A DNA stretch of 64,000 nt from Staphylococcus cornubiensis (GTDB lineage: Bacteria > Bacillota > Bacilli > Staphylococcales > Staphylococcaceae): NCBI RefSeq assembly GCF_900183575.1, contig NZ_FXUZ01000002.1:186001-250000 (forward strand), given 5' to 3'. The notes beneath the pieces are model-generated. The model saw only the letters and a list, made by a program, of their open reading frames with translations. It was not told where the DNA came from and ran no database searches. Both the position numbers and the translations under genes were made by a program. Below are positions 17,277-27,061 of this stretch, in pieces (the stretch's first letter is position 1; every line of letters starts with the position of its first letter).

Positions 17277-18183
17277 CCAAATTCTAGAAATCTTTTATGT
17301 ACTTATCGGTTTGCAGTTCATTTATACCGCATTTCGTGTGTTACGTGAACCGAGCAATTCGAAACGTATCGGCACAGCACTTTTTTGGTGTGTATTAGGT
17401 TTACTATTTATCATGGGGCCAGATATACCAAATTGGATAAATGGTGTACTTGTATTGTTGATGGGATTTTTAACGATAACTAAAAATGTGACAATCGGAA
17501 AAGTGGTAGAAGTCGAGCATGAAGAAGAAGAGAAAGGTGCCTCTCGTTTTGGCAATCTCTTATTTATTCCAGCTGTTGTACTTGCCATTGTGGCTGTTAT
17601 CGTCTCGACTTGGACACCATTAGGCGGTGCGATTGGCATTAGCATTTCTTCTATTGTCGGGCTTATTGTCGCTTATCTCATTCTTCGTCCGAAAGCAAAA
17701 GTCGGGTTGTACGATAGTGATCGACTCGTACAGCAAATTGGAACTGTAGGGATATTACCCCAGTTTTTAGCTGCACTCGGTATTTTATTTACAGTGAGTG
17801 GTGTCGGCACAACCATTTCAAAAGGGATATCGAGCTTCTTACCACAAGATAATGCACTGCTCGGTGTCATTGCTTACGTGTTAGGTATGGTGTTATTTAC
17901 GATGTTAATGGGGAATGCATTTGCGGCTTTTACAGTCATTACCGCAAGTATTGGTTTACCCTTTGTGATTCAAAATGGTGGCGACCCAACGATTGTCGGT
18001 GCCTTAGCAATGACAGGCGGTTTTTGTGGAACATTATTGACACCAATGGCTGCAAACTTTAATACATTACCGGTTGCACTGTTAGAAATGAAAGACGAAT
18101 TAGCAGTCATTAAAGCACAAGCGCCCATGGCATTGATGTTGATTGTTGTTCATATTGTTTTAATGTACATACTCGCTTTTTAA
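17254..18183 (+). CDS. DUF979 family membrane protein
   Basis: 309 residues, eight or nine helices. Glycine/threonine-rich segments such as LFTMLMGNAFAAFTVITASIGLPFVIQ and MTGGFCGTLLTPMAANFNTLPVALLEMKD resemble substrate-binding re-entrant regions of ion-coupled carriers. A short acidic loop, VEVEHEEEEKGA, lies at about 88-99. GGGGGAG stands before tandem ATGs at 17254 and 17257. Partner of the DUF969 protein and in one operon with pcp. Confidence 0.85.
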   Translation: MMSPQTISQILEIFYVLIGLQFIYTAFRVLREPSNSKRIGTALFWCVLGLLFIMGPDIPNWINGVLVLLMGFLTITKNVTIGKVVEVEHEEEEKGASRFGNLLFIPAVVLAIVAVIVSTWTPLGGAIGISISSIVGLIVAYLILRPKAKVGLYDSDRLVQQIGTVGILPQFLAALGILFTVSGVGTTISKGISSFLPQDNALLGVIAYVLGMVLFTMLMGNAFAAFTVITASIGLPFVIQNGGDPTIVGALAMTGGFCGTLLTPMAANFNTLPVALLEMKDELAVIKAQAPMALMLIVVHIVLMYILAF

Positions 18184-18202
18184 CAATAAGGAGGTTTGAA
18201 AT

Positions 18203-18844
18203 ATGAAAATTTTAGTCACTGCATTTGATCCATTTGGTGGAGAAGAAGTGAATCCAGCATTACAAGCAGTACAACAACTTCCAGATACACTTGAAGGCCA
18301 TCATATTGATAAATTAGAAATTCCAACAGTATTTCATAAAAGTATCGAAGTGATTCTAGAAAGGCTTGCACAAACAGATTATGATATCGTGCTCGCTGTA
18401 GGACAAGCGGGAGGCCGTTATGACATCACACCAGAACGTGTTGCGATTAATGTTGATGATGCGCGCATTCCAGATAATGATGGACAACAGCCGATTGATC
18501 AACTTATCCAACAAGATGGACCGCCTGCTTATTTCACTGCTTTACCTGTAAAACGTATGGTTGAAGCAATGCAAAAAGAAGGGGTACCTGCCAGTTTGTC
18601 TAATAGTGCTGGGACATTTGTATGTAATCACATTATGTATCAACTCGCATATGAAGCAGAACATCATTATCCAAAGATGAAAACAGGCTTTATCCACGTT
18701 CCATTTGCACCTTCGCAAGTTGTAGATAAACCTGGAAAACCTTCCATGTCCATTGAACTCATGGTAAAAGGTTTAACAGCAGCGATTAAAGTGTGTCTCA
18801 ACTATGATACGGATGTCGCGACAGTTCATGGTACGACACATTAA
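18203..18844 (+). CDS. pcp: Pyrrolidone-carboxylate peptidase
   Basis: 213 residues, standard length for peptidase family C15. The triad can be read: Glu78 in PERVAINVDD, Cys141 in GTFVCNHIMY and His165 in GFIHVPFAPSQ. It removes N-terminal 5-oxoproline (pyroglutamate) from peptides in the cytoplasm. AAGGAGG precedes the start. Third gene of the DUF969-DUF979-pcp operon, which suggests the permease feeds the enzyme. The activity underlies the PYR test used in staphylococcal typing. Confidence 0.93.
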   Translation: MKILVTAFDPFGGEEVNPALQAVQQLPDTLEGHHIDKLEIPTVFHKSIEVILERLAQTDYDIVLAVGQAGGRYDITPERVAINVDDARIPDNDGQQPIDQLIQQDGPPAYFTALPVKRMVEAMQKEGVPASLSNSAGTFVCNHIMYQLAYEAEHHYPKMKTGFIHVPFAPSQVVDKPGKPSMSIELMVKGLTAAIKVCLNYDTDVATVHGTTH

Positions 18845-19042
18845 GACCCAAAATTTTAAGAATAGAAGCCATCTTTCCAGAAACGTTTTAAAAGTGTTTT
18901 AGTAATTTAAATATAAGTTTTAGATATATAAATTTTGGAAATGTGTTAACTTTTGGTTACTAAAGGTATAAAATGGTAATAACTAAGTATGTGGGGGCAT
19001 CTTAGGCATATAAAATAATAAGAAATTATAGGGGGGATATTT

Positions 19043-21979
19043 ATGCAAGAACATCTTATCGTAACTTTAGATGGTAAAGATTATCTTGTGGAACCGGGCA
19101 AAAATTTGCTTGAATTCATAAAAGAGCAACAAACGTTTGTACCCTCGATTTGTTATAACGAATCATTAGGGCCAATCCAAACATGTGATACGTGTGCGGT
19201 TGAAATTGACGGCAAAATCGAACGTGCATGTGGAACGACAGTAGAGCGCTCTATGGTCGTTAATACAACAACGCAGCCGGTACAAGACAGTCAAAAAGAA
19301 GCGTTAGATCGTATATTAGAAAAACACCAACTTTATTGTACGGTGTGTGATTATAATAATGGTAACTGTGAAATTCATAATACGATGGACCAATGGGGAT
19401 TGGAACATCAAACGTATGAATATAAACCGAAGCCATATGAAGTGGATTTTGGTCCATTTTATCGTTATGACCCGAATCAATGTATTTTATGTGGACGTTG
19501 TGTTGAAGTGTGTCAAGACGTTCAAGTGAATGAAACATTGTCTATTGACTGGGACCGTGAGCATCCACGTGTCATTTGGGACAACGACGTCTCAATTAAT
19601 GATTCATCATGTGTAGGCTGTGGTCAATGTGCGACAGTTTGTCCATGTAATGCGATGATGGAGAATAATATGGTCGGTAATGCAGGCTTTATGACAGATA
19701 TCGAGCCAGGTTCACTAGCATCTATGATTGATTTGACGAAGAAAGCAGAAACAGGCTATGGTCCATTATTTGCAGTGTCTGATTCAGAAGCGGCAATGCG
19801 TGAAGAACGTATTAAAAAGACGAAAACGGTTTGTACATATTGTGGTGTAGGTTGTAGTTTCGAAGTCTGGACAAAAGACCGTGAAATTTTAAAAGTACAA
19901 CCTTCTCATGATTCACCAGCAAACAAAATTTCTTCATGTGTGAAAGGTAAATTCGGTTGGGATTACGTTAATTCAGAAGAACGTTTAACAAAACCATTGA
20001 TTCGCCGTGGTGATCAATTTGAAGAAGTTGAATGGGATGAAGCAATCAAACATGTGGCTGGACGTATGCAAGAAATTAAAGATCAATACGGCCCAGACGC
20101 ACTGTCATTTATTTCATCTTCAAAAGCAACGAATGAAGAGTCTTACTTAATGCAAAAACTCGCACGCCAAGTCATCGGTACGAACAATATCGATAACTGT
20201 TCAAGATATTGTCAAGCACCAGCGACAAAAGGTTTATTCCGTACAGTCGGTCATGGTGGGGACTCAGGTTCCATTGAAGACATCGGTAAAGCAGAAATGG
20301 TGATTACAATCGGTACGAATACAGCTGAAGCACACCCTGTTATCGCTTCTCGTATTAAACGTTCTCACAAGTTGTTCGGCACAAAACTTCATGTGTTCGA
20401 TATTCGTAAACATGAAATGGCGCAACGTGCAGATGAATTTTACCAACCTTATCCAGGTACGGATTTAGTATGGTTATCAGCTGTGACAAAATATATCATT
20501 GACCAAGGTTGGCATGCACAATCATTTATCGATGAGTGGGTTGACCATTTTGATGAATATTATGAATCACTTAAGCCATATACAATGGAATTTGCAGAAG
20601 AACATACAGGTATTTCGAAAGAACGTCTCATTCATCTAGCCAAAGAAATTGTCAGTGTGAATACTGTCGCAATTTGTTGGGCGATGGGTGTGACACAACA
20701 AGAGACAGGTTCGGATACAAGTACAGCAATTTCTAACTTATTATTAGCAACAGGTAACTACATGAAACCAGGTGCAGGTTCTTATCCGTTACGTGGTCAT
20801 AATAACGTTCAAGGCTGCTCTGACTTTGGTAGTATGCCGGACAAATTACCAGGTTATCAAGGTGTTGCTGATGATGAAGCGCGTGGTCGTTATGAAGCGG
20901 GTTGGGGTGTGAAATTACCAAATCATCCGGGTTACGATAACCACCAAATGATGGATCATATTCACGCAGGTGACGTACACAGTCTATTTATTTTAGGTGA
21001 AGATACAGGTATTGTAGACTCAAATATTAACTATGTTCAAGCCGCACTTGAAAAAGTAGACTTCCTTGTCGTTCAAGATGAATTTCTAACATTTACTGCT
21101 GAATATGCAGACGTTATTTTACCAGCAAGTCCATCATTAGAAAAAGACGGTACATTCACAAACACTGAGCGTCGTTTCCAACGTTTATATCAAGTGTTAG
21201 AACCACTTGGTGACTCAAAACCAGACTGGCAAATTACACAAATGATTGCGAAAGAACTCGGTTTCGATTGGGGTTATAAACATCCAGCTGAAATTATGGA
21301 TGAAGCCTCAGACTTAACACCAATGTTTGCCGGTGTGAAATATCATCGTTTAGAAGGCTATAACAGTTTACAATGGCCAGTAGATGCAGATGGTACTGAT
21401 TCGCCATTATTATTCACAGAACGCTTTAACTTTGATAATGGTAAAGCGAAATTCTTTGCACTTGATTTCAACAATTTCTATAAAACAAATGAAACGTACG
21501 ATTTACACGTAAATAATGGTCGTGTACTCGAGCATTTCCATGAAGGTAATATGACTTACAAAGTGCCAGGATTAAAATACAAAATGCCAACAGCGTTTGT
21601 AGAAGTATCACCAGAACTCGCAAAAGAACGTGGTATTCATGAAGGGGCAGCAGTGAAGTTGATTTCTGAACATGGTGAAGCAACAATGCACGTCCATGTG
21701 ACAGAGCGTGTATCAGGTAAACAAATTTATTTACCACTTAATGACAATAGTGCAGCGGCAATCAACTATTTAACAAGCAGTGTGACAGATCCAGAAACAC
21801 ATACACCTGCTTATAAATCTACAAGTTGTCGTATGGAAATTTTAAGTAAACGTGGTAAATCACCACTGAATCCAACAAACTTCCGTAATCAAACGAGAAA
21901 TCCACAATACAGCGTACGTGTTGATAAAAAATGGGCGAGACCTGATTATGTCTTCCCAGGGGATCAGGTGATGAAATAA
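19043..21979 (+). CDS. fdhA: Formate dehydrogenase alpha subunit (Mo/W-bisPGD, cysteine form)
   Basis: 978 residues. The order is: a 2Fe-2S ferredoxin domain (about 1-80, Cys in [15 protein letters not shown] and ERACG); a Cys-rich linker ([14 protein letters not shown]); a 2x4Fe-4S domain ([11 protein letters not shown] and [14 protein letters not shown]); a fourth 4Fe-4S motif, CTYCGVGC (about 272-279); the bis-MGD catalytic domain; and a C-terminal MopB domain. The ligand segment [14 protein letters not shown] carries Cys where E. coli FdhF has selenocysteine. It oxidises formate to CO2 and is probably NAD-linked through its Fe-S chain. GGGGGG lies before the ATG. The 3' end touches the DUF1641 gene. 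Confidence 0.93.
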   Translation: MQEHLIVTLDGKDYLVEPGKNLLEFIKEQQTFVPSICYNESLGPIQTCDTCAVEIDGKIERACGTTVERSMVVNTTTQPVQDSQKEALDRILEKHQLYCTVCDYNNGNCEIHNTMDQWGLEHQTYEYKPKPYEVDFGPFYRYDPNQCILCGRCVEVCQDVQVNETLSIDWDREHPRVIWDNDVSINDSSCVGCGQCATVCPCNAMMENNMVGNAGFMTDIEPGSLASMIDLTKKAETGYGPLFAVSDSEAAMREERIKKTKTVCTYCGVGCSFEVWTKDREILKVQPSHDSPANKISSCVKGKFGWDYVNSEERLTKPLIRRGDQFEEVEWDEAIKHVAGRMQEIKDQYGPDALSFISSSKATNEESYLMQKLARQVIGTNNIDNCSRYCQAPATKGLFRTVGHGGDSGSIEDIGKAEMVITIGTNTAEAHPVIASRIKRSHKLFGTKLHVFDIRKHEMAQRADEFYQPYPGTDLVWLSAVTKYIIDQGWHAQSFIDEWVDHFDEYYESLKPYTMEFAEEHTGISKERLIHLAKEIVSVNTVAICWAMGVTQQETGSDTSTAISNLLLATGNYMKPGAGSYPLRGHNNVQGCSDFGSMPDKLPGYQGVADDEARGRYEAGWGVKLPNHPGYDNHQMMDHIHAGDVHSLFILGEDTGIVDSNINYVQAALEKVDFLVVQDEFLTFTAEYADVILPASPSLEKDGTFTNTERRFQRLYQVLEPLGDSKPDWQITQMIAKELGFDWGYKHPAEIMDEASDLTPMFAGVKYHRLEGYNSLQWPVDADGTDSPLLFTERFNFDNGKAKFFALDFNNFYKTNETYDLHVNNGRVLEHFHEGNMTYKVPGLKYKMPTAFVEVSPELAKERGIHEGAAVKLISEHGEATMHVHVTERVSGKQIYLPLNDNSAAAINYLTSSVTDPETHTPAYKSTSCRMEILSKRGKSPLNPTNFRNQTRNPQYSVRVDKKWARPDYVFPGDQVMK

Positions 21980-22446
21980 TGGCTGAACGTATTAGAAAAA
22001 TTAAGCGTATTGAAAAAAGTGAAGCAGAAATTAAAGCAGAAAGTTTATCACAAGTGACAGATGCGATTGCGGAGAATAAAGACAGTATTTTAAAAGCAAT
22101 CGACCTTATTCGTACATTAGATGACGCTAAAATTTTGGATGCATTGAATGGTGCAGTGAAACAACGAGGTGTCATTACAGAAAAAGTGACAGCTGAACTG
22201 AATAAAGACCAGTATGCAGGTGTGATTCACAATATGGGGCAGATGTTGTTTTTACTCGGTGATTTACAAACTGATGAACTGCGTGTGTTATTGAATAAAG
22301 TGAATCGTGGTATACGTGTGGCGAACCAGGCAAGTCCACATGCACGTACATCTATGACAGGATTAATGCGTGTATTGAAGGATGATGAGATGAATCAAAG
22401 TTTGACTTACTTTTTGAATTTGTTAAAAGGGATGTCTCGCGATTAA
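21979..22446 (+). CDS. DUF1641 protein, formate dehydrogenase partner
   Basis: 155 residues, acidic/basic and helical with no membrane segment. AGVIHNMGQMLFLLGDLQTDELRVLLNKVNRGIRVANQ is the conserved DUF1641 part. Its ATG shares the A of the fdhA stop (TAATG), so it is tightly coupled. DUF1641 proteins occur next to fdhA-type genes in Bacillus and Staphylococcus and are thought to be a small subunit or assembly factor; the exact role is not settled. Confidence 0.87.
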   Translation: MAERIRKIKRIEKSEAEIKAESLSQVTDAIAENKDSILKAIDLIRTLDDAKILDALNGAVKQRGVITEKVTAELNKDQYAGVIHNMGQMLFLLGDLQTDELRVLLNKVNRGIRVANQASPHARTSMTGLMRVLKDDEMNQSLTYFLNLLKGMSRD

Positions 22447-22463
22447 TTTTTGAAACATTTCGG

Positions 22464-22500
22464 AGTGGAGTGGCAGTTAATGTCATTCCACTTTTTGTTT
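22464..22500 (+). terminator. Terminator of the fdhA operon
   Basis: AGTGGAGTGGC pairs with GTCATTCCACT (two G-U), followed by a T-rich run. Confidence 0.88.
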
Positions 22501-22824
22501 TGAGCGGTTTTAGTACATTTTAATGAGTATGCAATCTTTGAAAGTAACAATAGTTAAAAGTGTGACATCTATTACAAAATAAAAAAGTAGAATAACATTA
22601 GGGGAAACGAAACACCATCACTCCAAAATGTCTAATCCTCCAAGATGAATCGGTGACTTCTGTTTGAAAATAAGTGCAATTTTGTTAGCGGTTATAGTTT
22701 TTTAGTATTGAAGCGTGCTGGCACATCTAGCAAATCAATTTGTTCAACTGCTAAAGAATGAATGCTGTGTCGCGATGAGCAGTTTTTCATGATAAAATAA
22801 TACAGGTATGAAAGAGGTGGAAAA
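22501..22824. other. Intergenic stretch upstream of the glucosaminidase operon
   Basis: No frame above 40 codons with a ribosome site and no strong hairpin. It should hold the promoter of the 22825 operon. Confidence 0.4.
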
Positions 22825-23067
22825 ATGGATACAAAAAAGATTAAAATATTAGGAATTATTTCCAACGTCTTTTTAGTTTTGGGGTTAATCTTGCTCGTTT
22901 TTGTCAGTGCATGGATTGCGCTCGTCTGCTTTTTAATTTCTTTAGGTTTAAGTCTTGTATTATTTAATATGTTATATCACGGTAAGCGCGTAGTGAAAAT
23001 AATGGTCAATATCGCTTACTTTGTTGTTTTATGTGTTGTGTTAGTGATGATTTATATGTCAAGGTAA
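22825..23067 (+). CDS. Small membrane protein, 80 residues
   Basis: Three hydrophobic helices (about 8-27, 29-50 and 57-77) separated by very short loops. GAGGTGG stands five bases before the ATG. It is the first gene of a likely three-gene operon with the glucosaminidase (28 bases downstream) and the FAD monooxygenase. Family unknown. Confidence 0.65.
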   Translation: MDTKKIKILGIISNVFLVLGLILLVFVSAWIALVCFLISLGLSLVLFNMLYHGKRVVKIMVNIAYFVVLCVVLVMIYMSR

Positions 23068-23095
23068 CGTCTAATTGTGAAAAGGAGCTTATGAG

Positions 23096-23878
23096 ATGAA
23101 ACGATCGCGTAAAGTCAACGTTTTTAAAGTTATTATTCTTTTTTTGTTTACGTTATTTGTGATTTTATTTGTGATAAATGAAACAACGCTCTTTAAAAAT
23201 GATAAAACACATACATTCGATGAGGCCTTTGATAAACAAGTTCAAGGCGATGCGTTACATACAAAATCAAAAGGCAACCGATTCATAAATGCTTCTGAAC
23301 AGGATGTGAAAGCGGCAATGACTGTGGACCGCAAAGATTCAGATTTGATGTATATGGATTTATCTGAACCGATTCAAATGTCCGAAGATGAAGTGAATGA
23401 AATGCTGAAAGGTAAAGGGATTTTAGAAGGGCATGGGAAAGCTTTTCTAGAGGCTCAAAAAGAAAATGATGTAAATGTGATATATTTAGTGAGTCATGCG
23501 CAGTTAGAAACAGGAGAAGGTCAGTCTGCTTTAGCGAGAGGTTTACGCAAAGGAGACGCACGTTACTACAACTTTTTTGGAATTGGCGCATTTGATCGTC
23601 AAGCCGTAAAGACAGGAGCAAGCTATGCTGAAAAAGCTGGATGGACGTCACCAGATAAAGCGATTAAAGGTGGCGCATCGTTTGTAAGAAATCAATACTT
23701 TGAAAATGGACAGCTCAACTTATATCAAATGCGATGGAATCCACAAAATCCGGCTACGAATCAATATGCGAGTGACATTGATTGGCCTTCTAAAATTGCT
23801 GAACGTATGGAAGCCTATTACAAAAAATATGGCATTAAAAAAGATGATATTCGAAAAGATTTTTATAAGAAAAGATAA
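23096..23878 (+). CDS. sagA: Membrane-anchored N-acetylglucosaminidase, SagA/SagB-like
   Basis: 260 residues. One uncleaved N-terminal helix (about 9-28) anchors an extracellular glucosaminidase domain (about 100-245). VSHAQLETGEGQSALARG carries the catalytic Glu of the GH73-type fold, and YYNFFGIGAFD, with the following WTSPDKAIKGGASFV, is typical of Atl/Sag enzymes. These shorten glycan strands of new peptidoglycan. The location beside fdhA fits S. aureus SagA rather than SagB; the symbol is given on that basis. Confidence 0.75.
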   Translation: MKRSRKVNVFKVIILFLFTLFVILFVINETTLFKNDKTHTFDEAFDKQVQGDALHTKSKGNRFINASEQDVKAAMTVDRKDSDLMYMDLSEPIQMSEDEVNEMLKGKGILEGHGKAFLEAQKENDVNVIYLVSHAQLETGEGQSALARGLRKGDARYYNFFGIGAFDRQAVKTGASYAEKAGWTSPDKAIKGGASFVRNQYFENGQLNLYQMRWNPQNPATNQYASDIDWPSKIAERMEAYYKKYGIKKDDIRKDFYKKR

Positions 23879-23894
23879 ATAACGGGGTGATGAT

Positions 23895-25022
23895 ATGAAA
23901 ATTGGTATTGTGGGCGCTGGCATTGGGGGCCTTACTGCTGCCATTATGCTTCGAGCACAGGGACACGATATCTCTATTTATGAAAAAGAAGACGCTATTC
24001 GTGAAGTGGGTGCGGGTATCGGTATTGGAGACAATGTCATTCAATTACTTGGTCAACATGATCTTGCGAAAGGAATTAAAAATGCGGGTCAAGTGCTGAC
24101 AGCGATGCGTATTTTTGATGAGAAAGGAAATTTATTAAATACATTGCCTTTAAGCGAAGATAAGACGAATGTGACATTAGAACGTCAAAAGTTAGTTGAT
24201 CTGTTAAAGTCATATTTGGATGATACATTATTTCATTTCAATCATGAAGTGACACATGTCGAAAGTGATGGTACAACTGCAACGATTCACTTTAAACAAC
24301 AAAATGCAGTACAAGTCGATATGATTATTGGTGCAGATGGCATTCATTCCAAGGTTCGACAAGCAGTTCAACCTAAAAGTAAAGTACAGTATCAAGGTTA
24401 CACATGTTTTAGAGGTATTGTAGAAGATATGGACCTGTTAAAGCCAATAGCGGATGAATATTGGGGTCAAAAAGGGCGTTTCGGAATTGTACCGTTACTT
24501 GACGGGCGTGTGTATTGGTTTGCGACAATGAATGCGAAAGAAAATGATATGTATTTTAAAAAGTTTAATAAACCATATTTACAAGCGTATTTTAATCATT
24601 TTCCAGAACCTGTCCGAAAAGTATTAGATTTGCAACCTGAAACAGCGATTTTACATCATGACATTTATGATTTGAAGTCACTGTCGACATTCGTGTACCA
24701 AAAGAATATCGTTTTATTAGGTGATGCAGCACATGCGACGACACCGAACATGGGACAAGGTGCAGGACAGTCGATGGAAGACGCAATCGTTTTAGCGAAT
24801 GTCTTGAAAAAATATGACACACTTGAAACGGCATTAAAACGTTATGATCGATTACGCGTGAAACATACACAAAAAATAACGAAGCGTTCTCGAAAAATTG
24901 GTAAAATGGCACAAAAATCCAATGGCCTAAGTATTAAAATGAGAAATCGATGTATGCGAATACTGCCAACATGGGTGATGAAACAACAAACGCGTATTTT
25001 GTATCGTACTAAAAGTGAATAA
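23895..25022 (+). CDS. FAD-dependent monooxygenase (group A, salicylate-hydroxylase-like)
   Basis: 375 residues. GAGIGGLTAAIMLRAQGH at the N-terminus is the FAD dinucleotide motif. GADGIHSKVRQAV near 155 is the DG motif, and GDAAHATTPNMGQGAGQSMEDA at about 277-298 is the second FAD motif that closes the fold. The C-terminal 40 residues are basic. It probably hydroxylates an aromatic or related compound with NAD(P)H; substrate unknown. It follows the glucosaminidase gene by 16 bases and ends at a strong hairpin. Confidence 0.87.
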   Translation: MKIGIVGAGIGGLTAAIMLRAQGHDISIYEKEDAIREVGAGIGIGDNVIQLLGQHDLAKGIKNAGQVLTAMRIFDEKGNLLNTLPLSEDKTNVTLERQKLVDLLKSYLDDTLFHFNHEVTHVESDGTTATIHFKQQNAVQVDMIIGADGIHSKVRQAVQPKSKVQYQGYTCFRGIVEDMDLLKPIADEYWGQKGRFGIVPLLDGRVYWFATMNAKENDMYFKKFNKPYLQAYFNHFPEPVRKVLDLQPETAILHHDIYDLKSLSTFVYQKNIVLLGDAAHATTPNMGQGAGQSMEDAIVLANVLKKYDTLETALKRYDRLRVKHTQKITKRSRKIGKMAQKSNGLSIKMRNRCMRILPTWVMKQQTRILYRTKSE

Positions 25023-25030
25023 CAAAAAAG

Positions 25031-25073
25031 CGGGATAGGTACCACAGTCGACACTGTGTCATCTATCCCGTTT
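25031..25073 (+). terminator. Terminator after FAD monooxygenase
   Basis: CGGGATAG pairs with CTATCCCG, with an inner CACAGT/ACTGTG stem; a short T run follows. Confidence 0.8.
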
Positions 25074-25236
25074 ATTTAATGTGATCGATAATTATAGAGA
25101 TTTAAACGATAAAAGAAAATTGAACGGTCTAGTTCAGTGATATCAATTTTAATTAACACTACCTTGACAAATCGTAGGAAACAAACAAAAATAATTTTGC
25201 CCCATCACTTTAATGTCTAATAAAAATAAACTGAAC

Positions 25237-26199
25237 TTATTTTGCTTCGTTCACAATATAGTCCGGTGTTTCACCATTTGCTTTTTTAACAAGGTTCTTC
25301 GCAACGATTTCTGCCATCATATCACGTGCTTCGAAAGTAGCATTACCGATATGTGGTGTAATGACAACATTGTCTAATTCTTTAAGACCTTCAGTGATTT
25401 CTGGTTCAAATTCATAAACGTCAAGTGCTGCACCTTCAATTGTTTTGTTTTGAAGCGCCTTTAATAATGCAGCTTCATGCACGATAGGTCCGCGAGAAGC
25501 ATTGATTAAGTAGCTTGTTGGTTTCATCATTTCAAGCTGAGGCGTATCAATCATGTGACGCATTGACGGATGATATGCGGCATTAATCGCAACGAAATCA
25601 GCTGTTTGTAGTAATGTGTCTAAATCTAAATATTGTGCGCCTAATTCGCGTTCTTTGTCAGGTTTTTGATGTGGACCTGTGTATAGAATATCCATATCAA
25701 ATCCTTTCGCACGACGCGCAACAGCCGTACCAATTTCACCTAATCCGATAATGCCTAATTTTTTGCCAGAAACTTCACGTCCGCGGAAAAATAACGGTGC
25801 CCAACCGTTAAATCCTTCATTGCGCATTAAGCGGTCTCCCTCAGCAACGCGACGTGCAGCAGCGAGTAAAATAGCCATTGTTAACTCAGCTGTAGAGTTA
25901 GTAGAAGCTTTAGGTGTATTCGAAACATCGATATTTTTTGAACGCGCATAATCGACATCGACATTATTAAAACCTGCCCCATAGTTTGCGATAAATTGTA
26001 ATTCTGAGCCGCTATCAATGACTTCTTGATCGACTTCTGTAGATAATAAACTTACAAGTCCGAAAGCATCTTTCACACCATTTTTGAGTGTTTCTTTATC
26101 AATAATGCCTTCACCTTCGTACATCTCTACCTCAAAATTTGCCTTTAATATTTCAAGTCCTTTTTCTGGGATAGGACCTGCGATAAATACTTTTTTCAT
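25237..26199 (-). CDS. D-isomer-specific 2-hydroxyacid dehydrogenase
   Basis: 320 residues. The NAD-binding domain has GLGEIGTAVARRAKGF (about 152-167). The catalytic Arg is in INASRGPIVHEAALLKAL, the Glu in YEFEPEITEG and the His in ITPHIGNATFEARDMMA, as in glycerate/glyoxylate/hydroxypyruvate reductases. The N-terminal substrate domain includes ANYGAGFNNVDVDYA. Reduces a 2-keto acid with NAD(P)H; the exact acid is not determined. The start follows AAGGTGGG. Single-gene unit on the minus strand. Confidence 0.9.
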   Translation of the reverse strand: MKKVFIAGPIPEKGLEILKANFEVEMYEGEGIIDKETLKNGVKDAFGLVSLLSTEVDQEVIDSGSELQFIANYGAGFNNVDVDYARSKNIDVSNTPKASTNSTAELTMAILLAAARRVAEGDRLMRNEGFNGWAPLFFRGREVSGKKLGIIGLGEIGTAVARRAKGFDMDILYTGPHQKPDKERELGAQYLDLDTLLQTADFVAINAAYHPSMRHMIDTPQLEMMKPTSYLINASRGPIVHEAALLKALQNKTIEGAALDVYEFEPEITEGLKELDNVVITPHIGNATFEARDMMAEIVAKNLVKKANGETPDYIVNEAK

Positions 26200-26262
26200 A
26201 TGCGATTCCCACCTTTCTCCTCTAGTATATGAAACCCCTTTCTAGATTACAAGGAATGCAAG

Positions 26263-26577
26263 TTACACGACTAACTTCAGTCCTACAGCAGATATGATAA
26301 TCAACAAAATAAAAAAGATTCTTAAAAACTGTTTCGATTCATGATAAACGACCATGCTTAAAATGGTACCGCCTGCTGTGCCAATTCCTGTCCAAATCGC
26401 GTAAGCTGTACCCATTGGAATGACTTGCATCGCCCAAGAAAGACTTAATAAGCTGAGTGCGAACGTGACAGCAAGTAATACAATGTAACGTTTTTGGTGA
26501 TGACGTGCATATTCGTTTAACCAAAGCACTCCTAAAACTTCAAATAATCCTGCTAATAAGAGGGCAAACCAACTCAT
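26263..26577 (-). CDS. SMR family transporter subunit (SugE/Gdx-like), second of a pair
   Basis: 104 residues, four helices. The essential Glu lies in the first helix (AGLFEVLGVLWLNEYA). MQVIPMGTAYAIWTGIGTAGGTILSMVVYHES matches the SMR helix 3-4 signature. It overlaps its partner by four bases (ATGA). Paired SMR genes such as ykkCD or sugE pairs make heterodimers that export guanidinium compounds or quaternary cations. Which class this is cannot be settled from sequence alone. Confidence 0.85.
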   Translation of the reverse strand: MSWFALLLAGLFEVLGVLWLNEYARHHQKRYIVLLAVTFALSLLSLSWAMQVIPMGTAYAIWTGIGTAGGTILSMVVYHESKQFLRIFFILLIIISAVGLKLVV

Positions 26578-26900
26578 TGCTGTTCACCTGCCTTATCTGT
26601 CGTTAACTTGAGTCCGATTACCCCTATAAGTAATGTTGCGATGAAGAAAAGTTTGACTAAGCTGACTGACTCATTGAAGAACAGCATACCTACAATGACA
26701 GTACCTAAAGTGCCGATGCCTACAAATACAGCATATACTGTGCCGACGGGTAAGACACGTGAAGCGGATACCATCATCCAAAAACTTAAACTAATAATCG
26801 CAATGGTCAGAATCCATTGGTAAAGCTGATGAGAATGTGTTAAGCCGATGACCCAAACGACTTCCATCAGACCTGCAAAAATCACTTTTGTCCATTGCAT
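26574..26900 (-). CDS. SMR family transporter subunit (SugE/Gdx-like), first of a pair
   Basis: 108 residues. AGLMEVVWVIGLTHSH carries the helix-1 Glu; SRVLPVGTVYAVFVGIGTLGTVIVGMLFFNES is close to SugE. The start at 26900 follows AAGGAGG; the longer frame to 26999 lacks a ribosome site there and its extra residues do not look like an SMR N-terminus. The 160 bases upstream hold no guanidine-I or -II riboswitch pattern that I can see. Confidence 0.85.
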   Translation of the reverse strand: MQWTKVIFAGLMEVVWVIGLTHSHQLYQWILTIAIISLSFWMMVSASRVLPVGTVYAVFVGIGTLGTVIVGMLFFNESVSLVKLFFIATLLIGVIGLKLTTDKAGEQQ

Positions 26901-27000
26901 GAAAATTGCCTCCTTAAAATCATATAATGCCATCATATAATGAACACGAATGTATAGGCAAGATTGAAATAGGGAGAAGGGCATGTTCAAAGACAACATA

Positions 27001-27038
27001 AAAAACCATTGCTGTATCGTGTGACAACAATGGTTTTT
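27001..27038 (-). terminator. Terminator after the CHAP gene
   Basis: AAAAACCATTG and CAATGGTTTTT form the stem, with T runs on both strands. It lies between the CHAP gene and the SMR pair. Confidence 0.85.
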
Positions 27039-27061
27039 TTAATCATGATATTTTTGACATC

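Noticed and set aside
26901-27000. Guanidine riboswitch before the SMR pair
   Set aside because: Looked for ACGR-loop hairpins and the ykkC core; none is convincing.
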